This document shows positions 1 through 8,903 of a stretch of DNA of 64,000 nt, in pieces; position 1 is the first letter of the stretch; every line of letters begins with the position of its first letter. The notes below the pieces were generated by a model, which did not search any database, was not told where the DNA came from, and worked only from the letters and a program-made list of their open reading frames with translations. This stretch comes from JAPKZH01 sp964537875 (lineage in GTDB: Bacteria; Acidobacteriota; Aminicenantia; Aminicenantales; UBA4085), in NCBI GenBank assembly GCA_964537875.1, contig CAZIDN010000012.1:8604-72603 (forward strand). The letters run 5' to 3'. The position numbers were made by a program, and so were the translations under genes.

Positions 1-1
1 A

Positions 2-1129
2 TACGGTCCACTCATGTCCAATAAGGGTTTGGGCGCTCCGGAATTGGCCCAAGCCATCGGTCGAGCCAGAGAGCTGAGTGATCGATTGGGTGAAACGCCT
101 CAGCGGTTTATGGCGCTCGTTCAGCTGGCCATGTATTATATGTCTACGGCCCAGTACAGAGAATCGCTGAAATTGCGACCGGAGATTACTCAAATCGCCG
201 AACAGTCAAAGGACCCAATGTTCAAGGCGATTTCCCATTACCTCGATGTTTGGCCTTTGCTTAACGTGGGAGAACTTGTCCAGGCCGTGGAATGCGTCAA
301 AAATATGATGGTCGGCTATGACCAGGAAAAGTACGGTTTCATGGCTTATCTCTTCGCCTATGATTTGGGAGTGTTCAATCTGGGTTTCGGGTCTTGGGCG
401 CAGTGGATTCTTGGCTATCCCGACCAAGCTCTCCGACGGCTGAATGAGGCGGTGAACATCGCCCGAAAACTAGGTCATCCGTACACGCTGGCCTTTGTCC
501 TACTCACAGCGTGTGAGCTGAATTGGTTCCTTCGGGACTTTCCGCGGATCGACAAGGATACGGAAGAACTTGTTCCGTTCTGCGAGAAGAATGGGTTTAT
601 CTACGTAGGAGCGCATGGCTATTTTTATCGTGGAGAGAGAGCCGTTCTTGAAGGAAAGGTCAAAGAAGGCATAGCCCAGATGCGTCAAAGCCTGGCGATT
701 ATGGAAGCGACGGGGACCCTGACCTGTTTCTCGCGTCTGCGGGCGAGGGTTGCTGAAGCCTGCCGAAAAGCAGGAGCTTTGGAGGAAGGGCTTTCTGCCG
801 TGGACTGGGCCTTTGATGCCGTCCAGGAATATGATGAGAGATACATGGAAGCCGAGCTCTATCGGCTCAAGGGTGAATTGTTGCGGATGCGGGGTGAGCC
901 CGAGAATGAAGTTGAGAAATATTTCAAGCAGGCTATTGATCTCTCTCGCCGACGGTTGGCCAAGTCATGGGAGCTCAGGGCGACGATGAGCTTGAGCCGT
1001 TTGTGGCAAAAACAAGGGAAACGAGAAGATGCCAGAAAGATTCTGGAAGAGGTTTACTCTTGGTTTACCGAAGGGTTCACCACTCCCGACCTTATAGAGG
1101 CGAAGGCACTCCTTGAGGATCTTTCTTAA
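2..1129 (+). CDS. TPR-rich C-terminal part of a regulator-like protein (5' end outside window)
   Basis: The frame is open to the left window edge: codons before the first in-window ATG (position 14) read Tyr-Gly-Pro-Leu. The N-terminus is therefore missing and that ATG is probably internal. The visible 370 or so residues are alpha-helical repeats of TPR type. The phrase KGLGAPELAQAIGRARELS resembles the helical tail of large predicted-ATPase proteins that carry an adenylate/guanylate cyclase or winged-helix module at the N-terminus. No catalytic domain is visible, so the family of the whole protein is inference. Stop at 1127-1129; the next gene is convergent. Confidence 0.75.
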   Translation, partial: YGPLMSNKGLGAPELAQAIGRARELSDRLGETPQRFMALVQLAMYYMSTAQYRESLKLRPEITQIAEQSKDPMFKAISHYLDVWPLLNVGELVQAVECVKNMMVGYDQEKYGFMAYLFAYDLGVFNLGFGSWAQWILGYPDQALRRLNEAVNIARKLGHPYTLAFVLLTACELNWFLRDFPRIDKDTEELVPFCEKNGFIYVGAHGYFYRGERAVLEGKVKEGIAQMRQSLAIMEATGTLTCFSRLRARVAEACRKAGALEEGLSAVDWAFDAVQEYDERYMEAELYRLKGELLRMRGEPENEVEKYFKQAIDLSRRRLAKSWELRATMSLSRLWQKQGKREDARKILEEVYSWFTEGFTTPDLIEAKALLEDLS

Positions 1130-1223
1130 GAAGCTTTTATGATCTAACTTCCCTGGCAAATATCCAAAAAAGCTGTTTAAGCCCCCAAAGAAGTGTAATG
1201 AACCTCATCCGTTCAAACACGCC

Positions 1224-3485
1224 CTAGATGCGCACGTCCATCGGACGCCCGTCGAACACGATGGCCCGCGTTTCCCGTTCTCCGGCGACCCGGACTTCGA
1301 TCGGGCGCCTGACCGGCGCCAGCATGCGCGAGCCCCGGGCGAGACGCAGCGTCAGGCGGCGCTCCGCATCCCGCCAACTCATTTCGATCCGCATCCATTC
1401 CCCTTTCCGGTAAGCAAAGGTCTTGCCGTCGTCTTCGTAAAGAGAGGATGCGCCGTCGGCCCCGGGATAAACGATAAGAGTCAGCGGAGCGACAACCGGC
1501 TCTTTTGCATACTGCCTGACAGGACCGAGCGGCAGGATTGCGCCCGCCCTAACGTAAAGCGGCATTGTTTCAAGATCGACCTTCCGTTCGATTTCGCGGC
1601 CGCCCTCCGCGCGCTCCTCGGTCCAGAAGTCGAACCAGGTGCCGCGCGGCAGGTAGAGGCGGCGGCTCGAGGCGCCCTTTTCTACGATAGGCGCCACAAG
1701 CACGTCACGCCCCCAAAGGTACTGGTCGCCGCGCGCAACCGCCGCCGCGTCGTCCGGATAGTGCAGCCAGAGCGCCCGGATGATCGGAAGGCCCGTGTCG
1801 CAGCAATCCCGTACGGCCGTGTAGGTGTAGGGAAGCAGGCGATATCGGAGTTCGAGATACTTCTTAAGAATCGGCTCGACCTGCGGATTCTTCAACTCTT
1901 CGGGAGCCGGATTAAAAGTCGTGGTCTCCTTCGGACCCCCATCGCCGCCGTCCCAGCCCCACGGCAGGCGGAGGTGCCAGTGACGGCCATGAGCGCGGAA
2001 TGAAGTGCAGAAAGCGCCGAACTGAAACCAGCGCACGTGCAGCTCGCCTGTGTATTCGGACGTCGGAATAAACCCGCCGATGTCGGTGCCCCAGTAAGGA
2101 ATGCCTGAAAGGCCCGTGTTGACCGCGACCTGGACATGAGTGCGAAGCGTTTCCCAGCGCGACCGGACATCGCCCGACCAGAGGAACGCGGCGTAGCGCT
2201 GCATGCCGGCGTAGCCGTTGCGATGCAGGGCGAAAGGCCTCTCGTTGGGCCGCCAAAGCTTCGAGCCTTCCCAGTACATCCGGGTGCGGTTTAGGCGGGA
2301 GGGAGCATCATAGTCGTCGCCCTGGTCCGGCCACCAGCCGTCGACGCCGATGTCGAAGAGCGGCTTGTGATACGGCCAGTAGCACGGCACGCTGCGATCG
2401 TCGGGCCAACGATTGTCCGCGGTCCGGCCGCTGGGAACGGCGTTCTTTGGATCGTACGCCTCCTGCACCGTCCCCGTCAGGCGATGTCCCTCGATGACGA
2501 TGTGCAGCACAACCCGGAAGTGGCGGGCGTGAAGCTCGTCGATCATGCCTTTCGGATCAGGAAAGTTGCCGCTATGCCAGGTGAACTCGCCGTTGCGGGT
2601 ATTCCACCCGGACGGGGTGAACTCGGTGCCGAGGTAAATCAGCGCATCGCACGGCAGCTTTTTCTCGCGCATCGTCCGGGCGACGCCTAGGACCTCATCC
2701 GGGCCCGCCAGCGTCCGGTGCGATTGCATATAGCCCAACGTCCAGAGCGCCGGCATCTCCGCGCGTCCGGTGATTCGCGCGTACTCACGCATGATTTCCG
2801 GAGGGCTGGACGAAGACACGACAAAAACATCCAGGGGAAGGCCGTTATCGGGCGGGGCAAATTTTCCTTCGGGGCCGGTGAAGTCGAACGTGCCCAAGGG
2901 CTGATGGATGAACATCCCCCACCCGTCCGTGCCCACGAGCCACTGGATCGGCACGCGGCCGCCATGCGTGCTGAGCTGATAGCCGCCCTGCCCGCTGCGC
3001 ATCCGATCCACGGTGCCTTTGCGATCGAACTGCGGTCCGCCCTGACCGAGCCCGAGGAGCGGTCCCTTGCTCAAGAGAAACGACATCCCGGCCGCGCGGG
3101 CATCCAGCGTCAGCCGCTGTATCGGCCGGCCGGCACTCGTCTCGACATGAAGAGTCGGAGGATCAGCCTCGAACCGGACGACAAGGTTGCCGGCGCGTAC
3201 GGGATCGAACCGCTCGCGTATACGGCGGCGGGCGAGCGCGCGTCCCTCTCCTGTTTGCACGATGGCGCCATCCGTCGGAATGCCGGCTGGGCGGCCGCTC
3301 TCGATCGGCAGAACGGTGAGGCGGACCGTCGAAGGACTCAGGGTGGAAACAATGATCTCCACCGGCTGGCCGGCGACAATGATGTCTGTGGATTGGCCGC
3401 GGATAACACTGCGGGCGAAGACGATGCTCGCGCTCGCTGCGCCGATCCGCTTCAAGGCCTCGCGCCGGGTGAGCGGTTTATGCAT
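1224..3485 (-). CDS. Glycoside hydrolase family 31 (alpha-glucosidase/alpha-xylosidase type), exported
   Basis: 753 aa retaining alpha-glycosidase. A twin-arginine-like leader (TRREALKRIG, residues 6-15) followed by a hydrophobic stretch suggests Tat export. An N-terminal beta-sandwich (about 35-245) precedes the (beta/alpha)8 barrel, which starts near PALWTLGYMQSH. The GH31 nucleophile region is DGWWPDQGD with Asp387. The acid/base Asp is in WSGD (Asp439), followed by IPYWGTDIGGF. C-terminal beta domains complete a normal-length family member. Substrate (glucoside or xyloside) cannot be decided from motifs. It lies downstream of the GH127 gene on the same strand across about 240 bp, so the two may act on the same plant or microbial glycans. 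Confidence 0.93.
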   Translation of the reverse strand: MHKPLTRREALKRIGAASASIVFARSVIRGQSTDIIVAGQPVEIIVSTLSPSTVRLTVLPIESGRPAGIPTDGAIVQTGEGRALARRRIRERFDPVRAGNLVVRFEADPPTLHVETSAGRPIQRLTLDARAAGMSFLLSKGPLLGLGQGGPQFDRKGTVDRMRSGQGGYQLSTHGGRVPIQWLVGTDGWGMFIHQPLGTFDFTGPEGKFAPPDNGLPLDVFVVSSSSPPEIMREYARITGRAEMPALWTLGYMQSHRTLAGPDEVLGVARTMREKKLPCDALIYLGTEFTPSGWNTRNGEFTWHSGNFPDPKGMIDELHARHFRVVLHIVIEGHRLTGTVQEAYDPKNAVPSGRTADNRWPDDRSVPCYWPYHKPLFDIGVDGWWPDQGDDYDAPSRLNRTRMYWEGSKLWRPNERPFALHRNGYAGMQRYAAFLWSGDVRSRWETLRTHVQVAVNTGLSGIPYWGTDIGGFIPTSEYTGELHVRWFQFGAFCTSFRAHGRHWHLRLPWGWDGGDGGPKETTTFNPAPEELKNPQVEPILKKYLELRYRLLPYTYTAVRDCCDTGLPIIRALWLHYPDDAAAVARGDQYLWGRDVLVAPIVEKGASSRRLYLPRGTWFDFWTEERAEGGREIERKVDLETMPLYVRAGAILPLGPVRQYAKEPVVAPLTLIVYPGADGASSLYEDDGKTFAYRKGEWMRIEMSWRDAERRLTLRLARGSRMLAPVRRPIEVRVAGERETRAIVFDGRPMDVRI

Positions 3486-3723
3486 AAGACTCTCTTTATA
3501 GAATCTGGTTCTTTTTCATTTCGCATGGGGAAAATTTTATGGGAAACGATTCGGAAACGGCCTCGCTCCCTATCCGGGTTTTTCACGCCGTTCCCGAGCC
3601 CTCCATGGTCGCTTCGGCCGTCTCCGGATCATTTCCCTTTCCTACGCACACGAACTGGAAGTGAACCAGGAATTTATTCTTTTCCCTATGGCTCTCCCCT
3701 ATAATAGAGATCGTAAGTTCAGC

Positions 3724-6114
3724 CTACTGGATGATCCGGACGTCGAGGACGCTGCCCGTGGCCGCTTTGGGCAGAGATTGGAACTTCACGGTGACTCGTT
3801 GCTTACCGCTGGTCAGGGGTTCCGGAAGCTTGTATTCGACATCGATGAGACCGGCGGGCGCGGCCTCGAGCGTCTGCGTCGCAATTTTCTCTCCGTCCAC
3901 CAGAATATCAAAGGTGCGGGGACGGCCAAAGCTTCCGACAAAGGTGCAGACCAGGACCATCGGTTTGTCGGGAAGCACTTTCAGGTCGTAGCTGAACCAG
4001 CCGTTCCGCGCTTCGCGCGTTCTTTTTCCCTCGAAAAAGCCCTGGGCGGCGTTCTCCCCTTTAAAACCGTGGCCGATTTCGCTTTGTTCGTCGTTGACAT
4101 TCACGACATCCAGAGTCCGGCCTTCGATCTCTTTTCGGCGCGCCTCTTTGGCCGCGACTTCCGCTTTTCTCTCGTCCCATTCCGCGGGAGAAAGGACTTT
4201 CCAATACACGGAGTAGCGCTGATCAAAGGCTTTATTTAACGGAATTAAGCGCACATCCTGAGGCTGGCCGAGGTCGACGGTCTGGAAATTCAACGGGGCG
4301 CCCGCAGCCGGCGCCGGTTTGACACGGCCCAGCACATCTTTCACATCGCCTAAGAAGACGGGGATCGCGATCGAAGTCAGGCGGTTGACCTGCGGCGCGT
4401 TCGGTCCGTACCGCATCGCCTCGGTCAATCCCTCGCGGCCGAGATCGCCGGCCAGCACGATCGGTCCATATAAGATCGCGATCATCTTCGGATCGTCGGG
4501 CATGGCTTCGAGCCGCAGCCCCATCGGCCAGCGAACCTGAACCGTATCGCCGTTCTTCCATTCGCGCTCGATCGAAGCATAGGAGCCGGGCTTGGCATTC
4601 ACGGGCTCGCTCTTGCCGTTGATGGTCACCGTCATTCCGGAGGATACCCAGGACGGGTACCTGATTTTCAATGCGAGGCGCACGGGTTTTTGAGCTTTGA
4701 AGGTCAGCTTGGCCGTATCCTCATCGGGGAACTTGGTCTCCTGACGCACGACGAGGCCTTTGTCTTTCCAGCTCAGCTCGGAGGCGATAAAAAGATTGAC
4801 GTAGAGCGAGCGATCGTCGTGGAAAAAGATTGTATCTCCGTACTTGGCATGGTTTTCCATGCCCGTTCCCACACAGCACCAGAAAGAATCATTGGGCGTC
4901 GAATACGTCTTGAACGCGCCGGGCCTGAGCGGAACATAGTAGCACACCATTCCCGTGGCGGGGTCCTGCGAGGCGAGGATATGATTGAACAGCCCGCGCT
5001 CATAGAAGTCCATTTTCTCGGCTGTCGGCTCCAGGCCGAAAAGCTGGCGGGTCAGCTTGAGCATATTGTAGGTGTTACAGGTCTCGGTGCTCGAGGTCCC
5101 TAGGTTCCTCGAGAACTGGTCGATGGGGAAAAAGCTCTCGCCGTTGGTGTTGCCGCCGATGACGAACGAACGATGGAGAGCCACCCGGTCCCAGAAAAAG
5201 CTGGCGATATCCAGGTATTGTTTTTCCCCGGTGAGTTGGTACTCGCGGAAAGCGCCGATGACCTTGGGGAATTGCGTATTTCCGTGCAGGCCGTCCAGCT
5301 TGTCTTCGCCGGCGGCCCATTGGTCGAACAATTTCTTATGGTTAAACTTGATGGCCGTCGTCAGATGATCCGGGTTTCCGGTCACGCCATACAGGTTGGC
5401 CAGGACCTCATTCATGCCGCCGTGTTCCGTCTCGAGAGCCGCCTGCTGCTGTTCGTCGGTCAGGCGGTCGACACGGAACTTGACCCAGTCGGCCATCTTT
5501 GTCACAACGTCGAGCGCTTGCCGGTTATCGCAATACAGGTACATGTCGAGAAGGCCGGCCATGATCTTGTGCAGGGTGTAATAAGGCGCCCAGACCCGGA
5601 TGCGTTTATCGACACGGTCGAAGAACTCCTCGGGATAAGCCGACAGGAAACCCTTGTTGAATCCCCTGGAGGGCATGGCTTCCTGGACCTTGGCCAACTC
5701 GGCAACGATCCCGTTTCCTTTATCCTTGAACCTGGCGTCGCCGGTGCTGGCGTACATCAGGCCGCAGGCCGTGAGAAAATGCCCGACGCTGTGGCCACGC
5801 AGCTCTCCCTTGGGCTCTTCCCAACCGCCCAGAGGCTGGGCCGTGGATGGAAGTCCGGCCGTCACGCGAAAGTTATGGAGCAGCCGGTCCGAGTCCAGCT
5901 CGAGCAGGTATTTCTGGTCCCGGAGCATGGCCTCGCGAAACGGCCCGTCGAGCAAGCGCACGTCGCCAAGCTCGAACGGATAAGCCTTGGAGCGGATTTT
6001 ATCCTCGACTTTGATCTTGGAACTTGGCTGCGGTTGCGGCGCGGCCAGGTGTGCCGACGCTATCCAGGACGCGCCGAAAACAAGAATGGCCAATAGGATG
6101 ATTGTCTTTCTCAA
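3724..6114 (-). CDS. Glycoside hydrolase family 127 (beta-L-arabinofuranosidase type), secreted
   Basis: 796 aa with a cleavable signal peptide (residues 1-21 or so). GH127 enzymes release beta-L-arabinofuranose using a zinc-bound cysteine nucleophile. The expected residues are visible: Glu326 in GGNTNGE (acid/base candidate), Glu344 and Cys346 in the STETCNTYN motif, and the Cys413-Cys414 pair in FWCCVGTG, which together match the family's Glu-Cys-Cys-Cys zinc site. An (alpha/alpha)6 barrel occupies about 45-440, followed by beta-sandwich domains and a C-terminal accessory domain (about 680-796) of the type often attached to this family. Start chosen for the immediate signal peptide. Upstream of GH31 on the same strand. 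Confidence 0.92.
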   Translation of the reverse strand: MRKTIILLAILVFGASWIASAHLAAPQPQPSSKIKVEDKIRSKAYPFELGDVRLLDGPFREAMLRDQKYLLELDSDRLLHNFRVTAGLPSTAQPLGGWEEPKGELRGHSVGHFLTACGLMYASTGDARFKDKGNGIVAELAKVQEAMPSRGFNKGFLSAYPEEFFDRVDKRIRVWAPYYTLHKIMAGLLDMYLYCDNRQALDVVTKMADWVKFRVDRLTDEQQQAALETEHGGMNEVLANLYGVTGNPDHLTTAIKFNHKKLFDQWAAGEDKLDGLHGNTQFPKVIGAFREYQLTGEKQYLDIASFFWDRVALHRSFVIGGNTNGESFFPIDQFSRNLGTSSTETCNTYNMLKLTRQLFGLEPTAEKMDFYERGLFNHILASQDPATGMVCYYVPLRPGAFKTYSTPNDSFWCCVGTGMENHAKYGDTIFFHDDRSLYVNLFIASELSWKDKGLVVRQETKFPDEDTAKLTFKAQKPVRLALKIRYPSWVSSGMTVTINGKSEPVNAKPGSYASIEREWKNGDTVQVRWPMGLRLEAMPDDPKMIAILYGPIVLAGDLGREGLTEAMRYGPNAPQVNRLTSIAIPVFLGDVKDVLGRVKPAPAAGAPLNFQTVDLGQPQDVRLIPLNKAFDQRYSVYWKVLSPAEWDERKAEVAAKEARRKEIEGRTLDVVNVNDEQSEIGHGFKGENAAQGFFEGKRTREARNGWFSYDLKVLPDKPMVLVCTFVGSFGRPRTFDILVDGEKIATQTLEAAPAGLIDVEYKLPEPLTSGKQRVTVKFQSLPKAATGSVLDVRIIQ

Positions 6115-6288
6115 CTCCTTCCTCCTTCCCGATCGATATGCCAGAAATATAGTCTTCGCCGGTGATCGATGTCAAGAACGAGGAGATCGTCGCCAAGCAG
6201 GTCCTCCGGCCGAATTCTCGTTCCGGACGACCGGAAAATCGCGCGAAAGAAGTTAGACTTCCATCTCGAAAACTCCCGTCCTTAAAAA

Positions 6289-6385
6289 TACTTCGCCCTC
6301 TCCCCGGCCGCCATTAAGACGACCTCGGTGAAGACATAAGAGGGAGGCGGCGTCTCGGCCACGAACGTCAACGTGAGGAGGGATG
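6289..6385 (-). pseudogene. Small coding remnant carrying the FVAExPPP / MAAE-ERAKYF signature
   Basis: Directly 3' of the propeller gene the minus strand stays open and encodes FVAETPPP, then VVLMAAGERAKYF and a stop. The same peptide pattern recurs at 49596-49692 (+), and its C-terminal part at 7690-7745 (-) and 12690-12740 (+). There is no good start codon or ribosome site. I read it as the 3' remnant of an unrecognised small gene family. The rest of the 6115-6398 interval shows nothing else I can name. Confidence 0.35.
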
Positions 6386-6398
6386 GAAAGGGTGGTAT

Positions 6399-7541
6399 TC
6401 AGTCGATACCATCGACAACGGCGAACTCGTACAGGCAGGATTGATCGAAAGGATCGACGAAAAAGAGATGATCGCCATGCATGGTCATGTTGTCAAAGCG
6501 GACCAGCTCTCTAGGAAGCGGCACTCTCGACAGCAGAATCCCGCTTCCGTTGTACACTTCGAAAGCCAGGTAATCCGGCATAGTGAAATCCTTCGGCGGT
6601 CGATCTTGACGAATTGCCTTTTGGAAAGCCAGCACCCAGATCCGACCCCGGCCGTCTATGCCTATCCCCCGGGTGACGGGAGTGAAGACTTGCTGATCGG
6701 TGGGAACCGCTTTCCCCCCGATATCCATGGTCGTCTGCTCGTAACGATGCTCAATCTTGTAAGGCAGGGCCCGATCGATCGACAGGATTAGCCGGCCCGT
6801 CCCCGAATACTTTTCGATTCGGTTCTGACTAGTGAAAGCCACAAAAATGTTGTCCTTGTCGTCGACGGTGATGTGGAGGAAATTGGCTTCCCAGGTCCTC
6901 AGCGCCGTTTCCAGGAGGAACGGTTCCCCGAACTCGTGCTGGACCTTCCCCTTGAAATCGTAGATCTTCAGGATTTTGTTGTCGCGGCTGTTCTCCCCTC
7001 TTAGCTCAAACGCGTAGCCGACGAGCCGGTCGGAGTTCAGAAAAGCAGGAAGTATTCCTTGATACTGGGGCAAGCGGAAATGATCGACATATTTCCCGTC
7101 GAAATCGAAGACATAGAAATCCGAAGACATCGAAGATACGATCAGCCGGGCCTGGCCGCCGACCCCGATGGTCATCGGATGCTGGAATTCTCCGGGCCCT
7201 TGACCCCGGCGACCGAACCGACGTAGAAAAGTCCGGTCGGCTCCGAACTTCTTCACACAGAAGTCTTTCGCGTTCAGGACATATATATTCCCTTCGTCGT
7301 CCTCCGCGACGCTCATGGGGCTTAGGAACAGGTAATTGGGATCCTTCGGCTCGAGTTCACCGATTTTTCGGACGAAAGCGAGGCTAACCGCCGGCCTCTC
7401 GGAGACCGGTTTGATATTGTGGACGTAGCGGACCCCATCTCTGACCTTTACGAGGTACGTCCTTTCCCTTTGACAGGAGATACTCACCGCGGCGCAGAAT
7501 GTGACTATAGCCCCGATCAGGACGGCTTTTTTCGCTGGAAT
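6399..7541 (-). CDS. 6-bladed beta-propeller lipoprotein (5' end uncertain)
   Basis: Paralogue of the lipoprotein at 8904-10082: both have DGVRYV(H/R)N near the N-terminus, a FGxxGQGPG(E/D)F blade motif, and a C-terminal DQSCLYEF- or NEACVHEY-like strand. These propellers are surface or periplasmic 6-bladed proteins of unknown ligand. The first usable start in frame is GTG at 7487, but upstream codons in the same frame spell a hydrophobic stretch ending AAVSISC, a lipoprotein signal. No ATG, GTG or TTG exists in frame before the stop; only ATT at 7541, abutting AGGAGG. An ATG at 7558 is one base out of frame, with an A6 tract in between, so a one-base indel would restore a full signal peptide. 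Confidence 0.8.
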   Translation of the reverse strand: MPAKKAVLIGAIVTFCAAVSISCQRERTYLVKVRDGVRYVHNIKPVSERPAVSLAFVRKIGELEPKDPNYLFLSPMSVAEDDEGNIYVLNAKDFCVKKFGADRTFLRRFGRRGQGPGEFQHPMTIGVGGQARLIVSSMSSDFYVFDFDGKYVDHFRLPQYQGILPAFLNSDRLVGYAFELRGENSRDNKILKIYDFKGKVQHEFGEPFLLETALRTWEANFLHITVDDKDNIFVAFTSQNRIEKYSGTGRLILSIDRALPYKIEHRYEQTTMDIGGKAVPTDQQVFTPVTRGIGIDGRGRIWVLAFQKAIRQDRPPKDFTMPDYLAFEVYNGSGILLSRVPLPRELVRFDNMTMHGDHLFFVDPFDQSCLYEFAVVDGID

Positions 7542-7689
7542 CCTCCTTTGGTGAACATCCTATAGCAATTGGCTATTTTGTATGGCGCCTTCGAATGCTG
7601 GTTGATAACGAAACTTCCCTCCTTTTCGCCACCATAGAAATGTAATGCCGATCGCAGATCGATGTCAAGAACGAGGAGAACGAGGAGAA

Positions 7690-7760
7690 AAAATACTCCG
7701 CCCGTTCCTCGGCCGCCATCCAGGCGACCTGCTCGAAATCATTGCCGCCCAGCCTTTGAA
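7690..7760 (-). other. Second copy of the MAAEERAEYF-coding remnant
   Basis: Minus-strand codons encode FEQVAWMAAEERAEYF, matching the remnants at 6289-6385 and 49596-49692. The adjoining DNA also shares an approximately 22-base string (GATCGATGTCAAGAACGAGG and neighbours) with 6165-6187, so a noncoding block flanking the propeller gene is present on both sides of it. Apart from this, the propeller 5' end and the toxin-antitoxin promoter, the interval 7542-7920 shows nothing identifiable. Confidence 0.35.
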
Positions 7761-7921
7761 CTTAAAGAAGAGGCGCAACATTGTGGGGATCGCGTCCCCG
7801 TAATTCTTAAAACCACAACTCCGCAAGGAATTCATGAGCTGCAACCGCGTTTTCGAGCGGTGCTCCCAAATTTCCTTCAACGGCGCCGATGTCGCAAAAG
7901 TAATACTTCGGGTCCTTGATT

Positions 7922-7950
7922 TTGACAAATATGGTCAAAATGACTATATT
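7922..7950 (+). promoter_or_regulatory. Sigma70-type promoter of the Phd/VapC module
   Basis: A consensus -35 TTGACA (7922-7927), a 17-bp spacer and -10 TATATT (7945-7950) lie 20 bp before the antitoxin start. The operator palindrome overlaps both boxes. Confidence 0.75.
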
Positions 7951-7952
7951 TG
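7926..7952. promoter_or_regulatory. Palindromic operator overlapping the promoter
   Basis: CAAATATGGTCA (7926-7937) and TGACTATATTTG (7941-7952) are inverted copies matching at 11 of 12 positions, separated by AAA. They straddle the -35/-10 spacer, the position expected for repression by the antitoxin or the antitoxin-toxin complex. Confidence 0.65.
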
Positions 7953-7969
7953 AAGAGGAGGGAATTTTT

Positions 7970-8251
7970 GTGGAAATAAACATTGTTTCATTGACCTCGG
8001 CCAAAGCAAGATTTTCCGAGCTCATCAATCGTCTTATTTATCAGAAGGCGATGATCACGATCACAAAAAGAGGCCGTAACGTCGCCGTCCTCCTGCCCTG
8101 GGAAGCCTACCAAGAAATGGCCAGGCGACAAAAGGGAAGACTTCTGGACGCGGCCGGGTGCCTGTCCGATTATAACCGGGACATCGCGCATATGGCCCGC
8201 CTTGCCGAAGAAGCACGACGCAAAGCGAAAAGCCGAAAATCACCCCTCTGA
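7970..8251 (+). CDS. Phd/YefM-family antitoxin
   Basis: 93 aa from a GTG start at 7970, chosen because GAGGAGGG ends about 8 bases upstream; the longer in-frame ORF from 7916 would run through the promoter. The N-terminus has the Phd fold pattern (VSLTSAKARFSELINRL, then MITITKRGRNVAVLLPWEAY), which forms the DNA-binding dimer. The charged C-terminus probably wraps the toxin. Its stop overlaps the toxin start (TGATG), giving translational coupling. Pairing a Phd-type antitoxin with a PIN toxin is known. Likely autoregulated through the palindrome at 7926-7952. Confidence 0.88.
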   Translation: MEINIVSLTSAKARFSELINRLIYQKAMITITKRGRNVAVLLPWEAYQEMARRQKGRLLDAAGCLSDYNRDIAHMARLAEEARRKAKSRKSPL

Positions 8252-8658
8252 TGTACATCCTGGACACCGATGTTCTAAGCAATCTCGTCCGGAAAACGAC
8301 GTCGCCCGTTCTCCGCCAAAAGCTCGGCGAGGTTTCGCCGGAGTTGATCTTCACCTCGGCCATCACCCTCTCCGAGATCTTCTACGGCGTTTTCCGGTCG
8401 CCGCATCGAGAACGGATTTTGGCCGAACTGGAAGACAAGGTCTTTCCTTTTGTGTCCGTCCTGTCTTTCGACGAAGACTGCGCCCGGTATTTCGGCGAGA
8501 TCAAGGCAAGGCTCGACAAGCGCGGCTGGAGCCGTAGTGATTTGGATCTATGTGTCGCGGCGATCGCCGTTCGCCACCGGTGCGTCCTGGTTACCGGAAA
8601 TGTCCGCCATTTCCAGGGCATCCCCGGGCTGAAAGTCGAAAACTGGCTTTCCGATTAG
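8251..8658 (+). CDS. vapC: PIN-domain RNase toxin, VapC family
   Basis: 135 aa, the full length of a VapC. The PIN acidic residues are visible: Asp5 (ILDTDVLSN), Glu42 (TLSEIFYG), Asp97/Asp99 (SDLDLCVAAIAV) and the TGNVRHF turn near residue 117. These bind Mg2+ or Mn2+ for cleavage of RNA, commonly tRNA or rRNA in this family; the target here is unknown. Overlaps the antitoxin stop by one base. Followed 8 bp later by the first copy of the 66-bp palindrome. Confidence 0.9.
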   Translation: MYILDTDVLSNLVRKTTSPVLRQKLGEVSPELIFTSAITLSEIFYGVFRSPHRERILAELEDKVFPFVSVLSFDEDCARYFGEIKARLDKRGWSRSDLDLCVAAIAVRHRCVLVTGNVRHFQGIPGLKVENWLSD

Positions 8659-8666
8659 GGATAGCC

Positions 8667-8732
8667 GGGGTCAAAGTTACTCGCTACGCAAGATTCTCCA
8701 GGGGAAGATGCGTAATGAGTAGCTTTGCCCCC
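8667..8732 (+). repeat. 66-bp palindromic repeat, copy 1
   Basis: Starts GGGGTCAAAGTTACTC, loop TTCTCCAGGGG, ends GAGTAGCTTTGCCCCC. Most degenerate copy (mismatches in the outer arms). Same orientation as copies 2, 4, 5 and 6. Confidence 0.85.
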
Positions 8733-8847
8733 AAGCCTTGATCTTGATCCCAAGCCTATTAATCCCAGACCTACTCTAGGGCTGGTATATCGATCTGCGG
8801 CGGGTCAGGGGGAGAGGCTTTTCAATATCGGATCAAGGGAATATTTT

Positions 8848-8876
8848 TTGATTAGATTTTGTATATTCATTAGAAT
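8848..8876 (+). promoter_or_regulatory. Putative promoter of the second propeller lipoprotein gene
   Basis: TTGATT (8848-8853), 17-bp spacer, TAGAAT (8871-8876), 27 bp before the ATG at 8904, in an AT-rich leader. A GAGAAGGA ribosome site follows at about 8890. Confidence 0.5.
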
Positions 8877-8903
8877 GTATGTATCAGTGAGAAGGAATAT
8901 GAT

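Noticed and set aside
2718..3704. 328-aa plus-strand ORF opposite the GH31 gene
   Set aside because: Antisense shadow of a GC-rich gene; no ribosome site or family pattern, while the opposite frame has GH31 catalytic motifs.
5173..6096. 307-aa plus-strand ORF
   Set aside because: Antisense of the GH127 gene, which has its full zinc-site motif set.
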